The position numbers were made by a program, and so were the translations under genes. Positions 40,326-52,431 of a DNA stretch of 64,000 nt are shown piece after piece. Every line of letters begins with the position of its first letter. Within the stretch, counting starts at the first letter, position 1. The DNA comes from Paramecium sonneborni (Eukaryota; Ciliophora; Oligohymenophorea; Peniculida; Parameciidae). The DNA is taken from positions 1 through 64,000 of the forward strand of contig CAJJDN010000077.1 of assembly GCA_905182985.1 (NCBI GenBank), given 5' to 3'. The notes under the pieces are model-generated. The model was not told where the DNA came from. It saw only the letters and a program-made list of their open reading frames with translations, and made no database searches.

Positions 40326-41584
40326 AAATACCATAAGCATCATCTAATTTTAAAATACTACTCTTTATTTGATAGAGTGATACAGAATAGGCGAATAAGT
40401 TATCTCTTCTTTGATTCTATATCAAAATTTTTGAGTCCTTAAAGATACCTTAGATTTAAACTATGAGACTTAAAGCTGTTGGCGCCTCGAGAGGCAACTT
40501 TAAAGTTCTTATGATCTTTTCCTTATTGTCTGTAATTAGAGGCTCAAAAGAAAAGTTTATTTTATTCTTAATTATAAATATTCAAAAACTAGTTTAGAAG
40601 TTTTGATTAAATTCTATAACAATTTATAAGAACTAGCTATTTATTAAATTATATACCATTTTGAATAACTTTCTTAATTTAATTAGTTTTACCTTTAGTT
40701 TATTTATAATATTTAATTCTTGCTAAATTAGTTAGGTAAATACGTAAAAATAACCATTTATTTGAATAATAAATTATATTTAATTTTGTATATTAACTTA
40801 TTTTTAATAATCATTTTTGCATTAATTTTTAAAAAACATTACATTATACTTTATAATGAAAAAAAACATTTCTCGTATGTTTATGTCTAATTTTATAATT
40901 TAAAATTAATTAGTTGAGTTGAAAATTAAACAATATGATAATTTGAAAATTAGAAAAAGTTTTCTAAAATAAAATTATAATGAAAACTTTTTAGAATGTT
41001 TAATCATTTGGATGTTTTTTGGTGCATAGAGAGTTGATTTAGAGTCCTTTATATAAAAGTATATTGGAGTTATAATTATTTTTAATTTTTCATCTAGTTT
41101 TTCCGATGCATTTTGGAATTCATTAAGTGAAACACATACTAGTTGAATTTAAAAATTATCAACATCCCTTAATGAATTAGATTTCTATTTATTAGATTAG
41201 AATTATAGAATCATTAAAGTATAAAATTTAAATTGGGGATGTCATACTGTGAAATACATGAATGATAGTCAAACTTCTTCATATAAATTTTGGAAATTTA
41301 ACTAAACGGAATTTCAAGTTTTGAAATACAACTAAATGAATGATCATTCCATTTATACATGTATTTTAGCAAACTCATTTATAAATGACTTTTAGTATCA
41401 TATTATTATTAATAAATAGAGTTCAAGAATAGATAAATTTAGTTAATTATTAAACTTTTTATCTTGATCTAAAAATTGATAATTAATTACTTTTAATTCA
41501 AATTCATTCACAATTATTAAGCTTATTTATCAATTAAGATTATTATTTATTTTATATATTTATTTATTTAAAAAGCTAATATAA
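40326..41584. other. Intergenic, right of the gap
   Basis: No gene seen. It contains a conspicuous GC-rich hairpin at 40468-40506 and otherwise very AT-rich DNA running into the promoter region of the WD40-like gene at 41585. Confidence 0.5.
40468..40506. other. GC-rich imperfect hairpin
   Basis: GCCT (40484-40487), loop CGAG, AGGC (40492-40495), extended by imperfect pairing of ACTTAAAG...TTG with CAACTTTAAAGT. The high GC content of the core is exceptional in this intergenic AT background. It could be part of a small structured RNA or a regulatory site. No tRNA or snoRNA boxes were recognised. Confidence 0.4.
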
Positions 41585-42822
41585 ATGTCATTTTATATTC
41601 ATGAAAGTGTATATGAAGGAAATCAACCAATAGAAAAAGAAGATGATGTAACCTTTATTTAAGGGCCAGAATCTCTAGTTTTGGATATGAAATTTTCTGC
41701 TGTAAAATAAATAAATTCTGATTTTAGGATTAAAACTAAATTCTACTTGTGATAAAAGAGGGTTTCAAATTGTATGATTTATTGCAAGATAAACTTCTAA
41801 TTTATGAAGAAGATTTAAAATTGGGGGAAATATATTCTATTGATTTCTTTGAAAATTAAGAAAGTCAATTTGTTATTGCTTTAGATTAATTAATTATTAT
41901 TTGGGATTATAATTAAAGGCAAGTCTTAAAATAATTTCCTATGGTCTCAACTCCATAATAAATTTCTTTTTGCGATCCATTTATAATTGCAGGAATTAAA
42001 TAATAATATCAAAATATTATTTTAGTATTAAATATTAGAACTAATTAAGCTTATAGATATTTAAAAATATAAAGCTTAAATGATTAGAAAATATTTGCAA
42101 ATAATAAAAATTTATATAATTGCATCTTAACTTATCAAAATTAAAATGCATCTTACTTACTAATTGATTTCTTACATTATTAGACTTTGCAAGGAATAAA
42201 TTTAAAAACTATGACAATAATTTCAGATGAATAAATTATCGATAATTAAAAATAATCTCTATCATAACAAAAATAAACAGAATCCTAATTTAGAATAAAT
42301 TTTAGTTTTGTTTATATATAAACTTGTATTACCATTTCTGATGATAGCAATTTAATCGCAATTTCTCCATTAGTTGACAATTAAAGAATATTTATTTTCA
42401 GTATTTCACCTTAAGAATAACCAAAATTAAAATTTTAATTATATAGGGGACAAACAAAGAAAATGCTAAACTTATATTTTGGACCAAATGAAATGTTTGC
42501 ATGTATAAGTTTTTAAAGTAATTATAACATGACTAAAAATGATGGAACTATTCATTTGTATTATAAATTAAAGGAAATTAATGATAATGAAAATAAGGAT
42601 ACTCAAAGTTTGACAAGATTATATTTTAAAACTTATTCTAATTATAATACATATCAAAAAAGAAATAAAATGATCTTACTTAAGATTAATAAAGAAAAAT
42701 TATAAGTTTTTTCAGGTTATTAATTTAAATTTGAAGAGTAATTATAATTAGACTCTAATTTAGTAAAAAAAGTTGTAGAGTAAGAAAACTACATTATTTG
42801 GCCAAAAATTGATCCATATTGA
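41585..42822 (+). CDS. PROPPIN / Atg18-WIPI-like beta-propeller protein
   Basis: Two exons with an intron at 41702-41727, 404 codons (403 aa). The chain has the short beta strands of a seven-bladed propeller (NQILLVIKEGFKLYD, QLIIIWDY). Near residue 277 it has LYRGQTKKMLNLYFGP, then NDGTIHLYY, in the place where PROPPINs have the L/FRRG phosphoinositide-binding motif followed by the GTIHIF strand. PROPPINs bind PI3P and PI(3,5)P2 on autophagic and endosomal membranes. Here the motif is reduced to Tyr-Arg-Gly, with one Arg missing, so lipid binding may be weaker or altered. A generic WD40 protein is the alternative. Confidence 0.65.
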
Positions 42823-43036
42823 ATAATATTTGACCAATAATTTTATTTAAAATTCATAATAATTTATTGGTAATTTGAATTAAAAAAGTCTCCCATATTC
42901 TAATTATGTTTTCTTGATATTATAAAAATCAATTAATATAAATAAATTCATGCAAATGTATTTTTATATTTAAGCGTACAAGGCTTAAGATTATAGTTTA
43001 AATTAAATAATTTAATAAATATTATTGATATTACTC

Positions 43037-43594
43037 ATGATTCTGACTGAACGAAGAAAAACATAAAAAACCCTTGCAAATTAATTAAGACCTTCTCGAT
43101 TTTTGAATGATTTAGATTTATAAACAATTCTTCATACAACTTCAGTGAAAACAGAAGGTAATATGAATACTGCTTCAAAAAATGAAAATTAAATAACCAA
43201 TAGATAATTAAGAGTGATATCTGAAAACCATATTGTATAATTGTTACCCTCGATTGAAGAAAAATTTGTGTTAAAATCTAAGTTAATTAATCCTTCTAAG
43301 GAAAGAAGTGTGTCTTATATTTTAAAAAATGTTGCTTAAGAATCATCGTTACAATAATAAAAGATTGAAAATAAACTGCCTGTTATCTCAAAAAGTCCAG
43401 AAGTAAAGACACTACCAAAACATTCTAGATATTTTAAGAATGAAGAATTAAAAAAAGTCGAATTTAGACCCTCAATAATGGTGATTGACTTTGTTAATAA
43501 CATAATGAAGAAAGGTTAAATTGATGGAAGTCCAAAGCCCTTGACAAAAAAATTATAGAGAAAACAAACCAGATTTGTTAAATAATACTTTTGA
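43037..43594 (+). CDS. Hypothetical basic, disordered protein
   Basis: Single exon of 186 codons (185 aa) starting MILTERRKTQKTLANQLRPS and ending at TGA 43592-43594. It is rich in Lys, Ser, Gln and Asn, with no membrane segment or known domain. A more conserved-looking C-terminal block is VEFRPSIMVIDFVNNIMKKG. It follows the PROPPIN-like gene by 214 bases on the same strand. Function unknown. Confidence 0.6.
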
Positions 43595-44075
43595 CTTTTT
43601 ATCCTTTATATCTAATCAAATTTCTTAATATATTTTTATCAACATCTATATTTTGAATTGTAAAATATTAGAATTTGTTTCCAAAAATTTTAATTATTAT
43701 TCTTCTATATTATGTATTTTATCTTTTTTATCAATATTGACCGACAAAAGTAATTTTAGGAATAAATTTATTCATATTTTAAAGCTAAATAAAGCATAAA
43801 ATATAATTTACGATTTTTTTATTAATCCTAATTTTGTTAATTTAAATTTTTATTTTTGGAATTTAATAAAAGTTAAGTGGAATATATTTATTACTTTTTG
43901 GAATATATTAAAATATGTTTTTTTAACATAAGATTTAAATTAAAAGAAAAACTCTTATATGTAATTAACAAATAAGTAGAATTTTTATTTTTGGTTTAAT
44001 TTTGCTATTGCCTAACAAAATGATTAAAAATAAATTGGCAAATGAATATAGATTTAATAAAAAGTAATAATAATA
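43595..44075. other. Convergent intergenic spacer
   Basis: About 480 AT-rich bases between the 3' ends of two convergent genes. No gene or obvious terminator seen. Confidence 0.5.
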
Positions 44076-47000
44076 TCATTCATCATTCATTAATCGTTGT
44101 AAAGTTTTTGATTTTTTCATACTTGCTTTTAAGGATATTTACTTTTATTGATATTAGAGCTGAATCTTTTTAATTATTCCATCATAATTAAAAATGGGAA
44201 AATAAATTGTCATTATCTATTACTTATCAAGATCAAAATCACAATATTCAATTGTTCTTTCTTCTGCTTCTTCCATGATGATAACCATATCATCATTTTC
44301 ATTAGAATTAATATATTGAGCTTTAGATGTTCTAGAATTTAGAGTACCTGCAAAACTAGAAGAATTTTTCTTTTTTCTTGGACTAACTGCAGCAGCTACA
44401 CTAATTTACTTTTATAAACTTTTTTATTTGTACAAGCTAACACTGGCTTAACTTGTGTAAGATATTTTTTTATAAGATTAAATTGCAAGATTTTATTCAA
44501 TACTTCTCCAACTATCTAGTTTAGAATTCTTTCTTAATTCTTTGGATTCATTTAATTAAGATTATACAAATTAAATTCTTTTTTCAACATTTTAAGAGTT
44601 TTCTCTCTTTAATTTTCTCAATATAGTTGTGCTATCATTTTATTTAACACTTGGTTGATTGTCTTTTTTTCTATTAATTGTTAATTTTTATGATATTTAA
44701 GGTGATGGGATTGATTAATGTGGAACAATCGGAGGTAATTAACCACTATAAGTTAATACATCATTAGAAAAGCTATCACTTTATTTTCTAATATTATCTC
44801 TATTTGTATTACTTTTAACAGTAAAAGTATCGTTATGAATTGTTTATTCTCTTTATGTATTTTATTTTTAACCACTCCCATTTAATTATTCATCTACATC
44901 TAATGCAAATCCTAATTATTGTAAATATGCATCAGTAATATCTAATTAATGTATAAATTTCTCATTTATTATCATAGCTAATGCACATTCTTAAATATCA
45001 CTAATCTTTTTTCTTGAAGTATATCTAAATATATTTCTATCTTAAAATAATCTATTTTATTCTTTTGTCTCTTTAAATTTATTCATAATTTTAGTTTTAT
45101 TAACTTTAATAAATACAAATGGACATTTTTCAATTGAATGTGTCCATTCACAGACTTCACAAACATTCCCAAAAGTTTTGTAATTTTCATTAAATATAAG
45201 ATTATCTTATAGCATTTTGATTTTTTCTAAATCTTCTTAATGATCACTCAAAACATCTTATAGATCTGAATATTCAATATAAATAACTTATGAAAATTTA
45301 GATGCTTTTAAATAAGTAATATATGTTGTTTATGAAGCAAATTCTCTTTCTCCAATAACTCCTTTTTTCCAACTTTTCAATACTATATCATTCGCCATTA
45401 AATCTAGTTTCCCCTTAACTAAAAATATTAATTTGGATGCTTATTCATTTTATTTCCAAATTATCTCTTCAGGTGCATATTTTTATTCATGTGCTACTAA
45501 ACAGAGTTTTTTTAAACAAGAATCACACAAATGAGATAATACTTTTGATTATTTTAATATAGAACAGTATAAATCAAATGTAACTTTCTATTTTAATTCA
45601 ACAGTTAATTTTTACATTAATTCTTCAGCTTCAATTTATGAACGTTGCTCTAATTTAAAATAGTGTTCAAAATATTTCCTCACTTATAATTGTAATTACT
45701 TATTTAACTTTCTACTTTTGACATAATTAGTTACTAAAGACATTTTTTCTTTAAATAGTTAATTTTTCTCTTGCAATTACTTAATTATCTCCCCAACAGT
45801 AGAAACACTATATCCTAATACACCACAAACTAACAAAGCTAAAAAAATTGTATATATTTTTTCAGGAATAGTTTAAGGAGTGATATCTCCATAACCAATA
45901 GTTAATGTAGTAATAGCTGAATAATAAAATGAATAAACATATTTAACTGTCCAATTTGAATCATTAATTTGATAATGTAATATCCAAGAATGCTCTCCAT
46001 ATTATATTTAAGTCTCACCTAAAAAAGCCCACATACATGCACAAAAATGACAGGTTATTAAAATGAAATAAATCAATTTTATTAAAGAAATCACTGCCTT
46101 CACCTATTGATTCGGATTTATTATCTCTTCTATATTGCCTGCTATTTTTGGTAATCTAAAGATCCTTAATAATAAAGCATATTTAAAAAATTAAAAATTT
46201 AAAGATGATAGCAAAATTGGTATTACTATAATGATATCTAATATTAATGTTCCTCCTTTAAGATAATTTTTAAAGATTTCAATTTAATTTCTATGAATTA
46301 TACCTTTTGCATAATAAGCAGTTTACATTGTTACAAATATATCAACAACAAATAACCATGATGGAAGTGTGTTCAAACATAATTATGTAGTTTAATCCAT
46401 ATCAACAGAAAAACTTAATTCTAAAGGTATATATATAATATTTATGACTATAGCCAATAATACTATTACATCCCAACTTAATTTTATTATAGAATCTGGC
46501 TCAATTATTGGCAAATATTAAATTTTATTCAATATTTTGTTAAAACATTGGATTGTTTTATCACTTTTTTTATGATATTAATTATCTCTTTGTCTTAATA
46601 ATTCTTCAGTGTCTGATCCTAAATCTCTTATGAGATCCAATATTCTTCCTGTTAATAGTTTAAACTTTATTTTATTAGCACTAGTTTTCAATTATCTTGC
46701 AAATTTCGATATATAATATATTATATTTAAAGACTTGTTTCTCCATACACTATTCAATCTTCCAAATTTATTAGATGTTTGTTTAATTATATTTGATTAC
46801 TTCTCAACAACTTATTTATTTCTATTTCTATGATATATTTCAATATACTTATGAGCATGAAAAGATCCTTATGATAAAAATGATTGCTCTATTAATTCAT
46901 CTTCCACATTTTTATCACCTTAAAATGAATTTCTATCTAAATTATCTCCATACAACGATTTATTTTTTAAAATTCCTTTCAAAGGGCCTGAAGTCTAATA

Positions 47001-47082
47001 AAATTATCTCTTTCCTGATTGTACAATAAAGAATTACTTAGGTAGAAGTTGGAGAATGAGAATTTGAAGCAGGGTTAATCAT
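44076..47082 (-). CDS. Cyclic-nucleotide-gated / EAG-type K+ channel
   Basis: Two exons with a 43-nt intron at 46995-47037; 988 codons (987 aa). After a polar N-terminus come S1 (WDVIVLLAIVINIIYIP), S2, S3 (LILDIIIVIPILLS), an S4-like segment (LLRIFRLPKIAG) with few positive charges, S5, and a pore loop YYSAITTLTIGYGDITP with the K+ selectivity filter TIGYG at residues 380-384. S6 follows, then a C-linker and a cyclic-nucleotide-binding fold (about 475-600). The binding fold has GVIGEREFASQ in place of the usual GE-x-L and RxA phosphate-binding cassette, so nucleotide binding is doubtful. A CEVCEWTHS motif with Cys/His follows, then a long Gln/Ser-rich tail. It probably acts in the plasma or ciliary membrane. 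Confidence 0.9.
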
Positions 47083-47641
47083 TATTAAATTACAATAAAA
47101 TATATAATCGAATAATCTTACTTATCATCATTTGATCTTTTATGCAGCTACAGTTTATTGTATAAAGAAAACCCTAAATAATTTTTTATTCATTATAACA
47201 ATTACTAATATTTCATTGAAGATTATTTTTTTCTATTTTTGTAATTTTTTAATAATTCGAATTGTTGATATTTTAGAAATTTCCTATTCATTAAGAGTAG
47301 TTCACCTTAAGAAATCAACTTTAAAAATTTTTATTTCTAAAATTTTGGCTTTATTATCTATAATTTAAAATTATAGTTTCTGTCTTATATATAATAAAAT
47401 TTTATGTTATGCCTAATTTATTTGAAATCTTATTCAATATTTTAGTTTAGACATCCTTAAATTAAATAATATATATAACTACAGAACCTAAAATTTTAAT
47501 AAATATTCCATAAACAATAAAATTTAAACTATTGTGTTATATGTTTTATTATGTTAATAATATGAAAATTTTCTTAAAAAAATTAAAAGATATTTTAAAT
47601 AAGTTTTACAAATTATGATAATAAAATTTATATGATGAATT
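47083..47641. other. Intergenic spacer
   Basis: About 560 AT-rich bases between two minus-strand genes. Short Ile/Phe-rich frames occur on the plus strand but have no coding character. Confidence 0.45.
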
Positions 47642-48531
47642 TCATTAAGCAAATGCCCATTTGTAAGGTTACTTCTGAAAAGAGGAAATAAAAAATTGCT
47701 AAAAATTCTTACTAAATCCTTAATTAAAAGGTCGTTCAATATCATCTTTGACATATTTCATGTAATTTAATTTATATCTAAATCTATTTTCAGCTTAGGT
47801 TTAATTTGTTACAATCAAATAAATTGAATAGAGAAATAATAAAGTAGTGTAACAAAAAAAGAGAAAGTATATACTTTTAATTCCATAAATTATGTAGATA
47901 CTTTTAAATGGTATAGAATTTAGATATAATGATGCTAAAATTGCTTGTATGCTATGGAATATTAGAGTAAAGATATAAAAAAGTTTGTTTTTTTCTCCAA
48001 TACATTTTCCAACAATAAAATTATGATGATCATATGCTAAAATACAAGATCCACATATTTTACAATGACGAGATCTTAAAATCTGATCAATCAAACATGA
48101 AATACAATAGAGTTATTCTAAATATACTACAGATTATGGTTGAGCTTTTTACTATTGCTATTATATTTAAGAATTATCCTATTAAATAATTTAAGGAATT
48201 TCTATTTGTTTATCATCTTTTATAGATTCTTCTTCTTTTAATGAATTGAGATGTTTTCTTTTATAAATAACTAATGAGGATTGCAAAATTTTAGCAGTTG
48301 TCTTATTGGTTCTATCAGTAAAATGAAACTATTTATCCCCTTGAGGAGTGAAAACTTAAACCTTTTGCTCACTGTTTATTTAGGTAGAACAAAGAATACC
48401 AGGTTTTTTGAAGATCACAATTATAAAGCTTATGGTACTCAAAATCTAAAATACTCTTTAAAATATAATAAAATAATACTTACAAAGATAATACCATTCG
48501 GCATGAAATAAATATCAACATCTAAAAGCAT
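47642..48531 (-). CDS. DHHC-family protein lacking the catalytic Cys (DHHN)
   Basis: Two exons with an intron at 48446-48483; 284 codons (283 aa). Order: a first TM (ILSTISFIIVIF) followed by KKPGIL, a polar Gln-rich stretch, then the cysteine-rich domain CISCLIDQILRSRHC and CGSC. Next is DHHNFIVGKCIG, where active palmitoyltransferases have DHHCPFVGNCIG. The Asp and both His are at residues 155-157, but the nucleophile Cys is Asn158 and the Pro is Phe. Two further TM segments follow, then RPFNQGFSKNFQQFF, resembling the PaCCT motif. Most zinc-binding Cys positions are kept, so the fold is probably intact but S-acyl transfer should not occur by the standard route. Confidence 0.85.
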
Positions 48532-48729
48532 ACATATAATATTATTCTTATTATAGTTAACATATAATTAATATTAATTTTAATTAGTATTCTTTATATA
48601 AAATGCATCTAATATAAAAGTTAAATAGTATTACAATAGATCAAAAATAAATTATTAAGTATTTTTGAATGAGTTGTTATGAAGGATATAGATTATTTAG
48701 ACAATTATTAAATATAATTAATAAATAAA

Positions 48730-50025
48730 ATGTTTAATCATTTAGAATCAACAAAATGTGATTATCTCCACCATTTTCAAGATGGACATTGTGTTCATGA
48801 TGATTTATTCCCTTTGACTCTTTATAATAGTTTAGGATATCTCTTAATAATAGTCATATTGGGTTTATCAACAGTTGGAGGATTAGGAGGTGGTATTGAA
48901 AAGATCCCAATTTTAATTGTAATGTTGAATTTTTCTCAATCTAAAGCAACACTTTATGTGTATGTATTGACTTTTGGAACTAATTTAGTTAATTTTCTTA
49001 TGCTTATCTATTAAAAACATCCATTAGCTAATAAATAGATTATTGATTATGAACTCTCATTAATATTATTGCCAACTGCTTTATTTGGAAGTGCTTTTGG
49101 AAATATTTTGCATTAAATTTTACCAGATATCTTTTTAATTTCAATCTTAATAGTTTTTTTTTCCATTTTTGTTCCAAAACTATATCATAAAGCTAAATAA
49201 AATAAAGAATAAGAAACACTTAATGATGATAAATAAAAAATAGCTCCAAATTAAGAAGATACTAATTTAATAGCTGAATAATATAAAAATGAAGATCAAT
49301 AAATCATTCCTTTATACAAATTTTTACTTTTATTAATTATTTTCATGATAGTATAATGTGTATTAATGATAAGAGGAGGGAAATAATAATAATCATTCAT
49401 AGGAATATAATATTGTTCTGATGGTAAATTAATAATTAATACCTAGTTAGTCTATTGGATTACCACCGGTATGATAATAGTAGTTTTATTATTGATATCT
49501 TATGGGATCAAGTATCATCTAGGTAGAGAAACAAGAACAAAGATAGAAATTGGATACTTTAATGAAAAAGTGGATTTCAATTTTATTGAATCTAAATTCT
49601 TCATGATAGTTTGGATCTCTGGGTTTTTAGGAGGAATAATGGGAGGAATGACTGGAGTTGGAGCAGGAGCTATAATAGTTTCAATTCTTATTCTTTAAAA
49701 TGTAAATTCAAGAGTGGCATCTGCTACTGGAGGATTTTAAAAATTGTTTATTTCTTTATTTACAACAATCCTCTCTTATTAATAAGGTGATTTAAATAAA
49801 AATGAAATTCTATTTTTTTTTATTCTTGGTTTGTTTAGTGGATTGCTTATAGCTGGACCAATGTATTATTATTTAGAATTAAATCCTAAACAAAATTACT
49901 TAGTTATTTATTTAGTTTGTTTATTTTTAATTATAAGTGCTATTTCAGGAGCTATATATTTATTTAAAGAAATAGTGATAATGGATAGATGGAATAAAAT
50001 GATTTAAACTCATACATTTTGTTGA
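48730..50025 (+). CDS. TauE/SafE-family membrane transporter
   Basis: Single exon of 432 codons (431 aa), ATG 48730 to TGA 50023-50025. Eight or nine membrane segments in two halves, each with a Gly-rich signature: GLSTVGGLGGGIEKIPIL in the first, GGIMGGMTGVGAGAIIVSIL in the second. A polar loop rich in Gln, Lys and Glu joins them. TauE/SafE proteins export sulfite or organosulfonates in bacteria and are widespread in protists, where the substrate is not established. The start is divergent from the DHHC-family gene, with 198 bases between, so they could share a promoter region. Confidence 0.85.
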
Positions 50026-50051
50026 ATTATTATTTTAAATAAAAAATATAT

Positions 50052-51775
50052 ATGTAATAATCTAGTATATATATTCTTCATTTTAATGATGTCTATGACA
50101 TTGAAGAATAATTGCATGAACCTAAAGGAGGTGCCGCTAGATTTTTATATGTTATGAATTAACTTAAATAAAACTTACCAAACACCTTGACCTTATTTTC
50201 TGGAGACGTCTTTAGTCCATCAAGTTTAACACATATTTATCATGGTATTATAATATCATTGTATATAGGTTCCCATGTTATTTATCCACTCTAAGAATTT
50301 AAGATTGATGTGGCATGTCTAGGCAACCATGACTTTGATTTTCCATTGGATCATTTAGAAGATTTACTTTAATAATCTAATACTCCATGGATTTTGAGTA
50401 ATGTTTATGATAAACTTACATAAATGCCTTTAGCAAATGTACTTCCATACAAAATATAATCGTTTGGCCATTTCTAAATTGGATTCATAGGATTAGCTGA
50501 AGAAGAGTGGTTAGGTCTAATTACAGATATTCCTACAGCTCAGATTGAATATAGAAACTTTATAGATTCTGCTAATGAACTCTGTAAATACCTTAGAAAT
50601 GATCTTAACTGTAATTTTATTGTTGCATTAACACATATGAGAATTCCTAATGATTAAATTTTAATTAATGCCATCGATGAAGGTTTAATAGATTTAGTTT
50701 TGGGAGGTCATGATCATATATGGCATCACGAATAAATTAAACAAACATTTTATTGTAAAAGTGGAACTAACTTTAGAAATTTAGGATTAATTAAAATTAC
50801 TCCTATAGAATTAGCTGATTCATTCAACCCATAAACACTTAATTTATAATTTGAAATTCCCTAACCTATTGAATATTAATTTCAAAAATATAATCTTAGC
50901 TATTATCCCATTAATATCTATAGCTAAATTCCAATTGACTAAACGATGGATGCGTATGTTCAATAAAAAATTAAAGTCTATAATGAAAGTATTTTAACTC
51001 GTAAAATTTTAGAATCTTTAAAAATTATTGGTTTTATAGAAAATGATCTTGATGCTAGATTTGTGACTGTAAGAAGCTAAGAGACAACAACAGCTAATTT
51101 ATTCGCAGATATAATAAGATTAGAATTTTAAACTGATATTGGTTTTTATTTTTGTTATTTATTAGCTGTCTTAAACTGTGGTACAATAAGAGCAGATGAA
51201 TATTTTCAATCTGGTCCTATTACATATTAGACATTAGATAAACTATTCGCTATTCCAGATAATCTTGTATCCTTCAAAATTACAGGAGAAAAACTTTTAT
51301 ATTTACTGGAAATTAGGTAATATATTATTATTATTATTAATATTAATTTAGTGTATCTAAACTTCCTTCCTCTGATGGTAGATTTTTAGGAATTTCTGGG
51401 ATGAAATTTGAGTATTCTATGCTAAAAAATCCAATGAATAGAATTTCGAGTGTCACTATTAATAATGAACCTTTAGATTTATAAAAAATTTATACTTGTG
51501 CTACTAAACAATTTATTGCTGAAGGAGGAGATGGCTATCCACCATAAACAGAATATTTAATTGATAAAACTTTGGGAATTTAATTAAAGTCTGTTTTTGT
51601 TTCATTTTTTGAAGGATTAAGGAAACAAAAAATAATCATTAATAACTTGAAAGATTTAGAATAAACTAAATATAAAAGATTTCTATCTATAATTAGTGGC
51701 CTTACAGAATATTAAGGTGATATATATATTACTGTGAATCCATAAGTTTAAGGTAGAATCAAAGTATTTAATTGA
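50052..51775 (+). CDS. 5'-nucleotidase family phosphoesterase
   Basis: Four exons with introns at 50245-50268, 51142-51165 and 51317-51351; 547 codons (546 aa). The N-terminal metallophosphatase domain has HFNDVYD, SGDVFSP, GNHDFDF and GGHDH, the metal-binding motifs of the UshA/CD73 family. The C-terminal domain has NCGTIRAD and FIAEGGDGYPP, which bind the nucleotide. Introns one and two are frame-neutral but were chosen because they restore family motifs (DIAVLNCGTIRAD). No signal peptide or GPI tail is evident, so it may be intracellular. It starts only 26 bases after the stop of the TauE/SafE gene. Confidence 0.88.
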
Positions 51776-51867
51776 AAGAATTTTATATTCTGCATTAATC
51801 TTACAAAATCAATAAGAATTATTAAAATTTATAGATTGCATAACGCATTCTCTATAATAATATCATT

Positions 51868-52133
51868 TCATTTCTTTTTCTTATACTTATTAGATAATTA
51901 TGATGCCTATGATTATTATGGTGTTTATGATTATTATGAATAATTTTTATCATCATTATTTGTCAATAAATCAGGAGCAAAACCTTTTTACAATTCTCGT
52001 ACTTGCTTCATAAATTCAGAATTCGAATCTTTCATCAATTTCTATAAATCTTTATTTTATTAAGCTTATTTACAAATTTCTATTTTAATTGTGATTATAA
52101 AATACATTTAAAATGACTATGTTCTGAAGTCAT
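51868..52133 (-). CDS. Small conserved-looking hypothetical protein
   Basis: Two exons with an intron at 52080-52105; 80 codons (79 aa). The core KLMKDSNSEFMKQVRELQKG is followed by FAPDLL and a Gln/Ser-rich tail ending in KKKK. No TM or known domain. Its ATG is only 16 bases from the ATG of the divergent ORF at 52150, so one of the two starts may be wrong. Function unknown. Confidence 0.6.
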
Positions 52134-52149
52134 ATCTTTAGAAATTTTA

Positions 52150-52431
52150 GTGATAAGACTTGAAAAAGATCCACTGTTAAAGGAATCTATGTATTTATCT
52201 AAGGCATTTGAAGTTAATGGATCTAAATATTTATTCCTTAATTATATGGCATTTTTACTAATTATTGCATTTTTTTCATTTTATCTTCAGTTTCTTTATT
52301 TTCCAGCATTTATTTATTTTGCTTTGATTATTTTGATTATCTTGCAAACTGATATCCTTTAGTAATAAATTTTAGCATATTTATTTTTAATTATTTAATA
52401 TTAATTATTCCAAACTCAATTAAACATATGA
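52150..52431 (+). CDS. Small two-TM hypothetical protein
   Basis: A 93-aa frame starting MIRLEKDPLLKESMYLSKAF, ending at TGA 52429-52431. Two hydrophobic segments (about residues 35-70) follow a polar N-terminus. The last 25 residues (after the first TAG) are less convincing, and an intron there is possible. The start may be the second Met at 52192. Divergent with the gene ending at 52133. No family recognised. Confidence 0.45.

Noticed and set aside
40468..40506. tRNA gene
   Set aside because: No T-loop GGTTCGA-type motif, no D-arm and no anticodon stem of the right spacing around the hairpin.
46793..47368. Two plus-strand ORFs rich in Ile, Phe and Tyr
   Set aside because: The first is antisense to the K+ channel start and the second lies in AT-rich spacer. 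Composition is that of translated AT-rich DNA.
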